Origin: Butyribacter intestini
GTDB taxonomy: Bacteria > Bacillota > Clostridia > Lachnospirales > Lachnospiraceae
Length of the DNA: 64,000 bases
Assembly: GCA_001414325.1 (NCBI GenBank)
Contig: LLKB01000008.1
Span: 28,253 to 92,252 of the forward strand
Direction: 5' to 3'
Part shown: one piece after another, positions 44,417-55,584 of the stretch
Layout: every line of letters starts with the position of its first letter
How positions within the stretch are numbered: the first letter of the stretch is position 1
Position numbers and translations under genes: made by a program
Notes under the pieces: model-generated
Told to the model about the DNA's origin: nothing
Seen by the model: the letters and a program-made list of their open reading frames with translations, nothing else
Database searches by the model: none

Positions 44417-44961
44417 CACAAATTAAGGAAAAATTACTATTAGATTAAGAATTAGGTGTATGTTTTTGGTGATTTTTTCATATTTTGGAGTTAATCTTTT
44501 ACAATATTGTAACATTCTAAGTATGATTTTATACATTTGGTGAATGAGTTTCTTCTATATATAATGGTTGTGTAATTGAAAATATTTTGCGACGGTAAAA
44601 TGTATTGGTTCAACTGTATATATGTGGGCTTAATTGTTGCAGCATAACAGTTCAGCCTTCCATTTATTACATTCATAAACCTGCCAGTAAACTGTCAGTT
44701 GCTGCTACGCAGCTTATGTTTACCTCATATAATAAATGAAAGGCTATTCTACCATAAAAATATAATCAGAAATACAATGAGCAAGCTCAGATATTACCGA
44801 TTATATTTTTATGGCTGAACTGTTATATTACAACATAGAATGACGGATTTTTTTCTTTACAAGCTAAACAGCGGATATTATAATTAGACTTAACAATATT
44901 TTGGTTGCGGTTTACGGCTCAGATGCTAACTGTAACAAATTTGAAGATACAGGGGGAGAAT
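44417..44961. other. Long non-coding region with a family A element
   Basis: Between the divergent NlpC/P60 and DUF402 genes, mostly filled by the element at 44644-44826. No gene was seen in the flanks. Confidence 0.5.
44644..44826. repeat. Palindromic element, family A, full copy (reverse orientation)
   Basis: 183 bp with ends ATAACAGTTCAGCC and GGCTGAACTGTTAT. Relative to the copy at 25612, the hairpin arms AGCGA/TCGCT are AGTAA/TTGCT, changes that keep pairing. GCTGCTACGCAGC replaces GCTGCTTTGCAGC only in the loop. Confidence 0.85.
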
Positions 44962-45438
44962 ATGGATAAAATACAGCTTTTCCGAAGAAGATATATCCCG
45001 GATGAAATCAAGGAACTTAAAGACGATATAGTGTTGTCTGTCACAGATGATATGATACTTACAAAATGGAATGTTTTAAAACCGAGAAAAGACATTGCAA
45101 GAGGTGTGTCTGCTTATTTTATTGACAAGGGTATAAAAGTGAGCAAGGTATATGACAGTGAGGACAATCTTGTCTATTGGTATTGTGATATTGTGGAGAC
45201 GGTTCATGAAAAGGACAGTCAGAAATATGTGTTTAATGATCTTCTTATAGATGTTTTAGTTTACCCTGACGGATTTGTTAAAGTGGTAGATATAGACGAG
45301 TTTGCTGATATAATGGATGAGAAAAGACTTGATAATACCGTTATCGCAAAGGCTTTGAGGAGTGCGGACGCATTGCTCAAGGTGATATATGCCGGGCAAT
45401 TTGAGAGATATACAAAGATTATAGATGATGCTGAATAG
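44962..45438 (+). CDS. DUF402 domain protein
   Basis: 158 residues. VYWYCDIVETVHEK and YVFNDLLIDVLVYPDGFVKVVDIDE match DUF402, a family related to nucleoside di-/triphosphate phosphatases with acidic metal-binding residues. The ATG at 44962 has GGGGGAG upstream; an open frame further upstream (44905) lacks a site. Its 3' end is overlapped on the other strand by the extended YitT gene. It is cytoplasmic. The substrate is unknown. Confidence 0.82.
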   Translation: MDKIQLFRRRYIPDEIKELKDDIVLSVTDDMILTKWNVLKPRKDIARGVSAYFIDKGIKVSKVYDSEDNLVYWYCDIVETVHEKDSQKYVFNDLLIDVLVYPDGFVKVVDIDEFADIMDEKRLDNTVIAKALRSADALLKVIYAGQFERYTKIIDDAE

Positions 45439-46320
45439 GAGAAGTTTGGCTATAGGCAGATAGCAGTTTTGAGTTAGATGTTTTTTTTTAATGTGTTTGC
45501 CTATTATTTCGGAAACATCAGTTATTGAAACAAATGCGGATGTATCAATGGAATTGATTATATTTGTAAGTTCTCTTACTTCAAAGCGTGTAATGACACA
45601 GTAGAGAACTACTTTTTTTCCGCTGACAAGCCCCTCTCCTTCCATAAGGGTAACGGTTCTGCCGAGTGTCTGGTATATTTTATCTGATATTTCTTTAGCA
45701 TCATCAGTGATTATGGTTGCTGCTTTAGCCGTGTTTACACCGTTTTCAACAACATCAAGTACCTTTGATGTGATAAAATATGTCAAAAGGCTGTACATGG
45801 CTCTGTCAGGACCAAAAAGAATACCGGCAATGGAATAGATGACAAGGTTCATTATGAGAACCATTTGTCCGACGGCAAGACCAAATTTTCTGTTTAGGAT
45901 TATAGCTACTGTTTCAGTACCGTCAAGACAGCCGCCAAATTTTATGATAAGACCGACACCTATTCCGAGAATGACACCGCCATAGCAGACGGCGAGAAAG
46001 GTTTCATCGGTTGCATTTGTCCACGGAGCAAAGAGTGATACAAAAAGAGAAAATATTATCATGCAGTATGCTGCTTTTATAATAAATATCTTGCCAAGTT
46101 TGTGCAGACCAAAGAGCAGAAAAGGTATGTTTAGTATAATGGTAAGCATACTGAGTGGGAGTTTGGTAAGATTGTTTATCATTATGCCGATGCCGATGAC
46201 TCCACCGTCAAGTATAGTGTTCGGTACGAGAAATTCCTCGATGGCGAAAGCTGCGATTATTGAGCCTATGGTGAGCATAAAAAATTCTATCAAAATCTGA
46301 AATCTGTTTTTATTTGTCAT
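45256..46320 (-). CDS. YitT family membrane protein with abnormal C-terminal extension
   Basis: 354 residues as read. Residues 1-280 are a normal YitT protein: about five TM helices (LDGGVIGIGIMINNL, KFGGCLDGTETVAIIL) and the C-terminal DUF2179 domain (TVTLMEGEGLVSGKKVVLY, FVSITDVSEIIGKHI). At codons 278-280 the sense strand has nine A (plus strand T9, 45481-45489). With eight A the protein would end at once as ...IKKNI, 281 residues, the usual family length. With nine A it continues 74 residues, of which the last ~60 are antisense to DUF402. The role of the family is unknown. GAGGGG precedes the ATG. Confidence 0.85.
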   Translation of the reverse strand: MTNKNRFQILIEFFMLTIGSIIAAFAIEEFLVPNTILDGGVIGIGIMINNLTKLPLSMLTIILNIPFLLFGLHKLGKIFIIKAAYCMIIFSLFVSLFAPWTNATDETFLAVCYGGVILGIGVGLIIKFGGCLDGTETVAIILNRKFGLAVGQMVLIMNLVIYSIAGILFGPDRAMYSLLTYFITSKVLDVVENGVNTAKAATIITDDAKEISDKIYQTLGRTVTLMEGEGLVSGKKVVLYCVITRFEVRELTNIINSIDTSAFVSITDVSEIIGKHIKKKHLTQNCYLPIAKLLLFSIIYNLCISLKLPGIYHLEQCVRTPQSLCDNGIIKSFLIHYISKLVYIYHFNKSVRVN

Positions 46321-46404
46321 TTAACCCCTCATTTCGTTTTATTTTATTATGATTTGTTGTTGTTATCTTATGTGGTGTTGTATGGTAAAAGTTTTTTATC
46401 TTAT

Positions 46405-46449
46405 AAAAAAGGACAAAGTATGTCTTTTGGGAGACATCTTTGTCCTTTG
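46405..46449 (-). terminator. Rho-independent terminator
   Basis: AAAGGACAAAGTATGTCT pairs with AGACATCTTTGTCCTTT (one mismatch) around TTTGGG. On the minus strand a U6 run follows, after the 230-residue gene. Confidence 0.85.
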
Positions 46450-46466
46450 TGTTTGAAATATCTTGC

Positions 46467-47159
46467 CTACTGGAGATCTGAATAATCTTTTGCTGTAGTC
46501 TTGCCGTTTTTCCAGTCATCCATTTTCTGCTTTGTTGCTTCAAGTGTGTCTTTGCAAATGTCAGGAAGGTCTTTGCCCCAGGCTGCTGTTGCTCTGTCGT
46601 AACCTTTTTGGATAGCTGACATCATTTCATCTGCTTTGTCTGTATCTCCACCTGAAAGTGCAATAGCCATACTTACAAGACGGTCAGAAGTCTTGTTTAC
46701 ACCCCAGTAACCGTCCTCAGAAATACTTTCCTGAGCAGCTTTGATGGTATCAGGATCTGCATTTTTAGCTGCGGCTTCAAATGTAGCAGAAAGATTGAGG
46801 CCTGAAACATCATCCTTTTTCATAAGGCTGGCAAGGTCAAAAGTACCTTTTTGCTTATTTAAAAGTTTCTCTACAAGATTTTGCATAGACTGTAAGCGTG
46901 ATTGCTGGTCTGCCTTAAGCTTTGAGATAATAGCATCTTTGTTGTAAATCTGGTTTGCACTGTCGGTCTTTTTGTCAGTTGTCTTGTCGAAAACAACACC
47001 GTTTTCTTTTGAAGTATCAGTAGAAGCTGCTTTGTCTGCTGATGATGTATTTTTCGTTGATGCGGCAACGGCTGCTTCTGTTTCTTTTGTGCTGTCAGCC
47101 TTTTTGGTATCAACTTTGCTGTATGTGTTTATTGATGATGAAATTGCATCTAAACTCAT
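46467..47159 (-). CDS. Uncharacterised protein with low-complexity N-terminus and conserved C-terminal domain
   Basis: 230 residues, no signal peptide. The first ~75 residues are Ser/Thr/Ala/Lys-rich and disordered. The C-terminal ~110 residues form a helical domain with DGYWGVNKTSDRLVSMAIALSGG and AWGKDLPDICKDTLEATKQKMDDW. I have a sense that such GY(W/F)GV...AWG.LP.I domains occur widely as a DUF (DUF5610-like), but I am not certain. The ATG at 47159 has AGAGG upstream, in a leader shared with the sugar transport genes. A terminator follows. The role is unknown. Confidence 0.6.
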   Translation of the reverse strand: MSLDAISSSINTYSKVDTKKADSTKETEAAVAASTKNTSSADKAASTDTSKENGVVFDKTTDKKTDSANQIYNKDAIISKLKADQQSRLQSMQNLVEKLLNKQKGTFDLASLMKKDDVSGLNLSATFEAAAKNADPDTIKAAQESISEDGYWGVNKTSDRLVSMAIALSGGDTDKADEMMSAIQKGYDRATAAWGKDLPDICKDTLEATKQKMDDWKNGKTTAKDYSDLQ

Positions 47160-47285
47160 GATTAACCTCTTTTCTGCACACATTTTTTTTGCGTATAGTG
47201 CGAAAGTTTTTATCTTTCATACATAAGATTTGTATCAAGTGTGCACAAATACAAATCTTGTGTGTGAAACCTTCATTTTTCACAC
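47159..47285 (-). ncRNA. Candidate pseudoknot leader RNA, copy 3
   Basis: Minus-strand sense. P0: GTGTGAAA (47278-47285) with TTTCACAC (47262-47269). P1: AAGATTTGTAT (47249-47259) with ATACAAATCTT (47225-47235). The loop TTGTGCACACTTG (47236-47248) pairs with GTGTGCAG (47174-47181). AAAAGAGG and the ATG follow. It is clearly homologous to the copy at 31610, with a G-C to A-U pair change in P1 and a longer linker. A direct repeat of AATGAAGGTTTCA overlaps P0. Confidence 0.6.
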
Positions 47286-47483
47286 TGAAACCTTCATTTT
47301 CAAAAGTATAAGTGCTCATTTCTTTGAAACACTGCTAAATTGTTTAAATTATCGTTATTAGTTATTATTTTGGTCGTATGCAAAAACTTATTTGGATAGC
47401 AAATTGTTTCTTCTGATAATTATATCGTCAGGAATATGACGTAATATAATAGGAAAGTTTACAACCTTTTAATAATTCTCACC

Positions 47484-48353
47484 CTACATAGTCCGACACA
47501 ACACCACATCAAAATCAGGGTAATCAGCTTTTGCTTTTTCGTATGCTTTTTTTGCAGTTTCCATATTTTTAAATATACCAAATGTTGTTGGACCGCTTCC
47601 ACTCATAAGTGAGCCTATTGCACCAATTTCGGTGAGATAGCGTTTAAGTTCGGCGATTATCGGATTTTCGGGTATGGTTACTGTCTCTAGTACATTTGAA
47701 AGTGAAGCTGCTATTTTTTTTATGTTTTTATCCTTTATATATGAGATTACGGCTTTGTTATCCGGATGATAATCGAGTTCGTTTAGTTTGAGGTGTTTGT
47801 AAACATACGGTGTGCTTATTGATATGTTTGGTTTTATAAGAAGTACGGGTATGCCTGTAAGCGGTGTGAGGGGTGTGAGTATCTCACCAATGCCCTCGGC
47901 AAGCATTGTACCTTTTCTTATGCAAAATGGTACATCAGCTCCGAGTTTTACACCTATCTCGCAAAGTTTTTCAATGTCAAGACCAAGCCCGCACAATTCG
48001 TTTATTCCGATAAGTGTGGCGGCACAGTCGGAACTTCCGCCGGCGAGTCCGGCAGCGGCAGGTATATTTTTGGTGAGGTGTATCTTAAATCCACCATCAA
48101 TCTTAAAAGTGTCTTTCATAAGTTTTGCAGCTTTATATACAAGATTTTTCTCAGCAGGTATCTTGTCTGGAAGCTCTTTATTCATTGAAAAAAGAATTGT
48201 TTCATCTGCAGTTTTTTCAAAAGAGAGTTCGTCGCATACATCTATGCTCTGCATTATCATAGACAATGTATGATAACCGTTTTCAAGTTTTCCCGTCACA
48301 TCAAGTGTCAGATTTATTTTTGCAGGTGTTTTTTTTATTAAAATATTTCCCAT
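47484..48353 (-). CDS. ispE: 4-diphosphocytidyl-2-C-methyl-D-erythritol kinase
   Basis: 289 residues, a GHMP kinase. It begins TPAKINLTLDVTGKLENGYH (the PAKINL signature), with the ATP loop IPAAAGLAGGSSDCAATL near residues 95-112 and the C-terminal GSLMSGSGPTTFGIF. It phosphorylates CDP-methylerythritol in the MEP isoprenoid pathway. AGAGGAG precedes the ATG. It stands alone between the unknown gene and the divergent ATP synthase operon. Confidence 0.95.
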   Translation of the reverse strand: MGNILIKKTPAKINLTLDVTGKLENGYHTLSMIMQSIDVCDELSFEKTADETILFSMNKELPDKIPAEKNLVYKAAKLMKDTFKIDGGFKIHLTKNIPAAAGLAGGSSDCAATLIGINELCGLGLDIEKLCEIGVKLGADVPFCIRKGTMLAEGIGEILTPLTPLTGIPVLLIKPNISISTPYVYKHLKLNELDYHPDNKAVISYIKDKNIKKIAASLSNVLETVTIPENPIIAELKRYLTEIGAIGSLMSGSGPTTFGIFKNMETAKKAYEKAKADYPDFDVVLCRTM

Positions 48354-48542
48354 AATTTTGCTCCTCTAAATCTAGAATTTTTTGTGTATTTATTGTCTTA
48401 GTTTTAACAGATAAACGCAGCTCAATGCGTGAAAATTCAGTCTTTAAGCCGAGTTTACAAAAAATTAACATATAATAATAATAGCATATTATGGTAAAAT
48501 TTAGTATATAAAAATTGTATAACCATTATGTCAAAAATACTT

Positions 48543-48572
48543 TTTACATATCTTAACAGCAGTAGTTATAAT
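48543..48572 (+). promoter_or_regulatory. Likely promoter of the ATP synthase operon
   Basis: TTTACA (48543-48548), an 18-bp spacer and TATAAT (48567-48572), about 130 bp before atpB. A GCAGG/CCTGC hairpin lies in the leader. An in-frame ATG at 48612 upstream of atpB has no ribosome binding site. Confidence 0.5.
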
Positions 48573-48704
48573 ATCAGTCGTTGAAAGGAAGTTGACACAA
48601 AAATATCACAGATGCCGATTGATATTCAGCAGGCAGATGATTTCCTGCGTATAGGTATTTTGATTTTTATGTTTTCCTTAAAAAATAAGATGGAGGTGAA
48701 TATT

Positions 48705-49397
48705 GTGGATACTCTGGTAGAGAGTTTGATGGAAGAACTGAACTGTAAAACAGTATTTAAGATTCCAATATTCGGCGGCATACCTATTTATGAGTCTGTT
48801 GTCGTTACATGGATAATAATGCTTGTAGTTCTGGTCTTGTGTGTTCTGCTTGTCAAAAACCTGAGTATAGAAAATCCCAGTCGTAAACAGCTTGTTTTAG
48901 AAACAGCGGTGAGTGGATTGTACAATTTCTTTAAAGGTACAGTCGGCGAAAACGGTACTGCATACATACCGTATCTTGCATCGGTGGCTATTTACATAGG
49001 AATAGCAAACCTTATCGGTCTTTTGGGATTTAAACCACCGACAAAGGATATGAATGTCACCATAGCACTTGCACTGATGAGTATTATTCTGATAGAGGTT
49101 TCAGGTATTCGTCAGAAAGGTACAAAGGGATGGCTTAAGAGTTTTGCAGAACCGATGCCTATAATATTACCAATTAATATATTGGAAATATTTATCAGGC
49201 CACTTTCATTGTGTATGCGACTATTTGGAAATGTACTTGGTTCATTCGTTGTTATGGAGCTTCTAAAACTTGTGGTTCCGGCAGTATTACCGGCGTTTTG
49301 CAGTATGTACTTTGATATATTTGACGGTCTTATCCAGGCATATGTCTTTGTATTCTTAACTGCATTGTTTATAAAAGAAGCGACAGAAACGGAATAG
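48705..49397 (+). CDS. atpB: F1Fo ATP synthase subunit a
   Basis: 230 residues, five to six TM helices. The essential channel arginine lies in RPLSLCMRLFGNVLGSFVV, next to INILEIFIRP. Together with the c-ring it forms the ion path. I choose the GTG at 48705, eight bases after GGAGG; the frame is open upstream to 48612 but without a site. It is the first gene of the operon. No atpI/atpZ gene is visible upstream. Confidence 0.93.
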   Translation: MDTLVESLMEELNCKTVFKIPIFGGIPIYESVVVTWIIMLVVLVLCVLLVKNLSIENPSRKQLVLETAVSGLYNFFKGTVGENGTAYIPYLASVAIYIGIANLIGLLGFKPPTKDMNVTIALALMSIILIEVSGIRQKGTKGWLKSFAEPMPIILPINILEIFIRPLSLCMRLFGNVLGSFVVMELLKLVVPAVLPAFCSMYFDIFDGLIQAYVFVFLTALFIKEATETE

Positions 49398-49500
49398 TAT
49401 AATAAGGATTTTTGAAAACAGAAATATTTTTGCTGGGCATAGTTCAGCAAGATTAAATTAAAGAAAAGATTTAAATGAAACAGAAAAGGAGATTAATATT

Positions 49501-49731
49501 ATGTCAGCAACATTATTAGTAGCAATCGGAGCAGGAATCGCAGTTTTAACAGGAATCGGAGCAGGTCTTGGTATTGGTAAAGCAACATCTTCAGCAGTAG
49601 ACGCTATCGCAAGACAGCCTGAAGCATCAGGAAAGATCAGTAGTTCACTTCTTTTAGGTTGTGCACTTGCCGAGGCAACAGCTATTTACGGTTTCGTTAT
49701 CGCACTTCTTATCATCTTACTTCTTAAATAA
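49501..49731 (+). CDS. atpE: F1Fo ATP synthase subunit c
   Basis: 76 residues, a two-helix hairpin. Helix 1 has [10 protein letters not shown], the polar loop is ARQPEAS, and helix 2 carries the ion-binding Glu in [13 protein letters not shown]. The Gln of Na+-binding c subunits (GxGIGQG) is Ile here and the Ser after the Glu is Ala, so proton coupling is more likely. AAGGAG precedes the ATG. A ~100-nt leader with TTGCTG/CAGCAA separates it from atpB. Confidence 0.95.
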   Translation: MSATLLVAIGAGIAVLTGIGAGLGIGKATSSAVDAIARQPEASGKISSSLLLGCALAEATAIYGFVIALLIILLLK

Positions 49732-49816
49732 TCAACCCGTCTGAGGATAAACATTTAGGAAAGTATGATAATTAATTATTGACTGAGTGTGTCGTATATA
49801 AAATGTGGAAATAACA

Positions 49817-49847
49817 GCCGGATTGTTGATACGGCAGCAGTTTTTTT
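49817..49847 (+). other. Weak intercistronic hairpin between atpE and atpF
   Basis: GCCG/CGGC with an 11-nt loop, then AGCAG and seven T. The stem is short, so at most partial termination or RNA processing, which could help keep c subunits more abundant than the rest. Confidence 0.3.
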
Positions 49848-49874
49848 GATGGATTGTTGAAAGAAGGACAATAT

Positions 49875-50327
49875 ATGTTAAGTATAAACCCGTGGAATAT
49901 TTTATGGACAGTCGTAAATCTGCTTGTCATATATGCGATATTCAGAAAGTTTTTGTTCCAGCCGGTTATGAATGTTATCAACGCACGAGAGAAAATGATA
50001 AATAATCAGTTCAAGAGTGCTAAGGATGCAGAGGACGAGGCAGACAAACTTAAGAAAGAATATCACGATAAGATTAAGACAGCAAAGACAGAGGCTGACC
50101 AGATATTAGCAGATGCTAAGGAGCGTGCTGATGAGGCTTATAATTCCCAGATGGAAGACATCAGAGTTGAGACAGAACGCTTGAAAGAAAAAGCCAAGAA
50201 AGACATCGAGGCTCAGCATGAAAAAGCAATGCAGGCAACACAGGCAGAGATTGCAAAACTCGCCGTTGTCGCAGCAAGAAAAATTTTAGAGACAGGTGAT
50301 AGCCGTGACGCAGACAGCAGTAAATAG
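49875..50327 (+). CDS. atpF: F1Fo ATP synthase subunit b
   Basis: 150 residues. One N-terminal TM helix (NILWTVVNLLVIYAIFRKFLF) and a long charged coiled-coil stalk rich in Lys, Glu and Ala. It links Fo to F1 as the peripheral stator. The ATG at 49875 has AGAAGG upstream; a TTG at 49854 overlaps that site. Its 3' end overlaps atpH by 23 bp. Confidence 0.93.
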   Translation: MLSINPWNILWTVVNLLVIYAIFRKFLFQPVMNVINAREKMINNQFKSAKDAEDEADKLKKEYHDKIKTAKTEADQILADAKERADEAYNSQMEDIRVETERLKEKAKKDIEAQHEKAMQATQAEIAKLAVVAARKILETGDSRDADSSK

Positions 50328-50823
50328 TGCAAAGGTTTTGTACGATCTGTCGGTTGACAGAAAAGATGTAAATGATGCTGAGGATATATTGTCACTTACA
50401 CCTGTTCTGAAAGAGGTTTTGGAATGTCCTGTTGTCAGTCTTGACAAGAAGGAAAAAGTGATTGATGATATTTTCCAAAAAGCAAAACTTTCGTCCGTAA
50501 TCGCAAATTTCATAAAGGAAATGTGCAAGGTCGGTAATGCCGATGAACTTAGCGATATTTTTAAGGCTTACCATGAATACTGGGATGAAAAAAATCATAT
50601 TCTTCGTGCTACAGTAACAAGTGCAAAAGAGATGTCACAGGATGAGATAAAGAGTATAAAAGATGATATTAAAAAGAAATATCCGGATTATACCGTTGAA
50701 TTATCTGAGAATGTGGATGATTCGTTACTTGGCGGATATGTAGTTAAGACAAAGATGGAAGAATATGATAAGAGTTTCACATGGCGGTTGAGCCAGTTGG
50801 AACGAAAAATGACTGGGAGGTGA
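50305..50823 (+). CDS. atpH: F1Fo ATP synthase subunit delta
   Basis: 172 residues. It begins as a six-helix bundle ([18 protein letters not shown]) and ends with the conserved delta C-terminus [21 protein letters not shown]. It joins the b stalk to the top of the alpha/beta hexamer. The start is GTG at 50305, with AGGTGA upstream inside atpF, which implies translational coupling. Confidence 0.92.
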   Translation: MTQTAVNSAKVLYDLSVDRKDVNDAEDILSLTPVLKEVLECPVVSLDKKEKVIDDIFQKAKLSSVIANFIKEMCKVGNADELSDIFKAYHEYWDEKNHILRATVTSAKEMSQDEIKSIKDDIKKKYPDYTVELSENVDDSLLGGYVVKTKMEEYDKSFTWRLSQLERKMTGR

Positions 50824-50828
50824 ATTTG

Positions 50829-52328
50829 TTGGGAGCTATTAGCGCAACAGATATCATATCTATAATTAAAAAAGAGATAGAAGATTTTGATTGGGACGAT
50901 TCGGCAAGAGAAACCGGAGAGGTTATCTGGGTCGGTGACGGAATCGCAACAATATATGGTATAGACCATGCAATGTATGGTGAAATCGTAACTTTTGAAA
51001 ACGGTGTCAAGGGAATGGTTCAGGATATAAGACAGAATGAAATAGGATGTATTCTTTTTGGCAGTGATCTCGGTATCAAAGAGGGAACAAAAGTTGTAAG
51101 AACAAAGAAAAAGGCAGGTATTCCTGTCGGAGATGCATTCCTTGGCAGAGTTGTAAATGCATTAGGTGAGCCTATCGACGGTGAAGGAGATATAAAGGAA
51201 GACGATTATTTCCCTGTTGAGCAGGAAGCACCAAGTATCGTGGATAGAAAGTCGGTTGATACACCGCTTGAGACAGGTATTCTCTCGATTGACTCTATGT
51301 TCCCTATAGGAAGAGGTCAGCGTGAGCTTATCATCGGTGACAGACAGACAGGTAAGACTTCTATAGCTACAGATACTATTATCAACCAGAGAGGCAAGGA
51401 TGTTATTTGTGTATATGTCGCAATAGGACAGAAAGCTTCAACGGTTGCAAAAATCGTAAATACATTAAAGAAACATGATGCAATGGATTATTCTATCGTA
51501 GTTTCATCGACGGCAAGTGATCCGGCGTCATTACAGTATATTGCTCCATATGCAGGAACAGCACTTGCAGAGTATTTTATGCATAAAGGAAAAGATGTTT
51601 TGATAGTTTATGATGATCTTTCAAAACACGCTGTTGCATACAGAGCAATCTCACTTCTGCTTGAGCGTTCACCAGGTCGTGAGGCTTATCCAGGTGATGT
51701 ATTTTATCTTCATTCAAGACTTCTTGAAAGATCGAGCAGACTTAGCGATGAACTTGGCGGAGGTTCTATAACAGCACTTCCTATCATAGAGACACAGGCA
51801 GGAGATGTATCAGCTTACATTCCTACAAATGTTATTTCTATCACAGACGGACAGATATTCCTTGAGAGTAATCTTTTCTTCTCAGGTATGCGTCCTGCCG
51901 TAAATGTCGGCTTATCAGTATCCCGTGTAGGTGGTGCGGCACAGACAAAGGCAATGAAGAAAGTTGCCGGAAGTATCCGTATTGACCTTGCACAGTACAG
52001 GGAAATGGAAGTGTTCACACAGTTTTCTTCTGACCTTGATAGTGCTACAAAGGCACAGCTTGATCATGGTGAAGCACTTATGGAGCTTCTTAAGCAGCCT
52101 CTTTGCAGCCAGCTCAGTCTTCATGAGCAGGTTATCACACTCTGTCTTGCAAATGCAGGTGTGTTTGACAAAGTCGGAAAGAAGAATGTAAAGAAACTTC
52201 AGATGGATATTTTAGGACAGTTTGATACAAAACATCCTGAGATTGGAAAAGAGATAGATGATAAAAAAGTTATTTCTGACGAGATGATAAATAAGATCGT
52301 TGAGTTAGGAAAGGAAATGTCTAAATAG
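50829..52328 (+). CDS. atpA: F1Fo ATP synthase subunit alpha
   Basis: 499 residues. The P-loop [13 protein letters not shown] lies near residue 175. The family signature is [34 protein letters not shown], and the arginine-finger region [16 protein letters not shown] is near 370. It binds nucleotide non-catalytically in the F1 head. The start is a TTG (50829 preferred, 50826 possible) following GGAGG; an ATG at 50781 lies inside atpH without a site. Confidence 0.95.
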   Translation: MGAISATDIISIIKKEIEDFDWDDSARETGEVIWVGDGIATIYGIDHAMYGEIVTFENGVKGMVQDIRQNEIGCILFGSDLGIKEGTKVVRTKKKAGIPVGDAFLGRVVNALGEPIDGEGDIKEDDYFPVEQEAPSIVDRKSVDTPLETGILSIDSMFPIGRGQRELIIGDRQTGKTSIATDTIINQRGKDVICVYVAIGQKASTVAKIVNTLKKHDAMDYSIVVSSTASDPASLQYIAPYAGTALAEYFMHKGKDVLIVYDDLSKHAVAYRAISLLLERSPGREAYPGDVFYLHSRLLERSSRLSDELGGGSITALPIIETQAGDVSAYIPTNVISITDGQIFLESNLFFSGMRPAVNVGLSVSRVGGAAQTKAMKKVAGSIRIDLAQYREMEVFTQFSSDLDSATKAQLDHGEALMELLKQPLCSQLSLHEQVITLCLANAGVFDKVGKKNVKKLQMDILGQFDTKHPEIGKEIDDKKVISDEMINKIVELGKEMSK

Positions 52329-52344
52329 AACCGGAGGAATATTT

Positions 52345-54667
<2,323 letters not shown>

Positions 54668-54805
54668 AGATGATTTTCGTGTGAGACTTAAAAGTGAAGA
54701 TTTATTGCAGGGTTATATCGGTGATGAAAAATATACTTGATATTATTAAAATTGACTTGCACGAAGTCTTGGATTTTAAGAGTTTTTGCACAGAAATGAG
54801 GTAAT

Positions 54806-55219
54806 ATGGCTAATTCGTTTTATTTAAAAGTTATATCTGCAAACAGAATATTTTTCTCGGGAAAATGCGAGTCAGTAGTAGTGCCTGAATTTGACGGAGA
54901 AAAAGAAATCCTTGCTCACCATGAAAATATGGTAATCGCCATCAACCGTGGGGATATGCGTTTTAAACCGGAGGGCGAGAGTGAGTGGCAGGAAGCTGTT
55001 GTAGGAATGGGACTTGTCGAGATAATGAATAACCGTGTGACTCTGCTTGTGGAAACAGCAGAGCATCCGGAGGAAATAGATATGGCGAGAGCAAAAGAAG
55101 CGAAAGAGAGAGCCGAGGAACAGATGCGTCAGAAACAGAGTATTCGTGAGTATTATCATTCCAGAGCTTCACTTGCAAGAGCGATGGCGCGTATCAAGGC
55201 GGCAAGTGCGAAGAAATAA
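54806..55219 (+). CDS. atpC: F1Fo ATP synthase subunit epsilon
   Basis: 137 residues. The N-terminal beta sandwich (LKVISANRIFFSGKCESVVVPEFDGEKEILAHHENM) and C-terminal helix hairpin (EIDMARAKEAKERAEEQM) match epsilon, the regulatory subunit that can inhibit ATP hydrolysis. ATGAGGTAAT precedes the ATG. The 138-bp gap after atpD is longer than other gaps in the operon and holds a small GACTT/AAGTC hairpin. It is the last gene of the operon. Confidence 0.94.
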   Translation: MANSFYLKVISANRIFFSGKCESVVVPEFDGEKEILAHHENMVIAINRGDMRFKPEGESEWQEAVVGMGLVEIMNNRVTLLVETAEHPEEIDMARAKEAKERAEEQMRQKQSIREYYHSRASLARAMARIKAASAKK

Positions 55220-55584
55220 AGACATAAAAAACATTATGCCGCATATAATGTTGTATGTGGATAACGAAAATATGAATAAATAGTGGCAGCAGGAAATGAG
55301 ATGTCAGACCAAAGTTTTGGGGTACACTGAAAATGTGAACTCTGATGACAAAATGGGAGACATCTCATTTTTGAGTTTAGGAATTTGTTGAAAATGACCT
55401 ATATTTTAACACTATCAGGGAAGTAACATACTTCTATTGCGAGTATCCGTTTAACAGCAGATATAAATAGTAATGCTTGCATTTATAATGGTGGTAAGAT
55501 ATTATTATTTTATTGCAACAGTGTATATAATATAAATAGTAAGTTATATGATAACAATAAAATTTTATTAAAAGAGGAAAAAAT
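55220..55584. other. Intergenic region between ATP synthase and the accessory region
   Basis: It holds a 12-bp inverted repeat (55294-55370) and then AT-rich DNA before the AAA ATPase gene. It marks the border between housekeeping and accessory DNA. No gene was seen. Confidence 0.5.
55294..55370. repeat. 12-bp inverted repeat with structured 53-nt interior
   Basis: AAATGAGATGTC (55294-55305) and GACATCTCATTT (55359-55370) are perfect complements, and CCAAAGTTTTGG inside forms a second hairpin. TT and G follow. It may be the ATP synthase terminator or a miniature element at the edge of the accessory region. Confidence 0.6.

Noticed and set aside
48612..48704. Longer atpB N-terminus or a small gene upstream of it
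   Set aside because: No ribosome binding site before the ATG at 48612, and GGAGG sits correctly in front of the GTG at 48705.
49501..49731. Sodium-dependent ATP synthase
   Set aside because: Subunit c lacks the helix-1 Gln and the Ser following the Glu that Na+-binding c subunits carry, so proton coupling is more likely.
54668..54805. A fourth pseudoknot leader before atpC, suggested by GCACAGAAATGAGG
   Set aside because: The tail matches, but the only hairpin (GACTT/AAGTC) has a loop that cannot pair with it beyond four bases, and no P0 is present.
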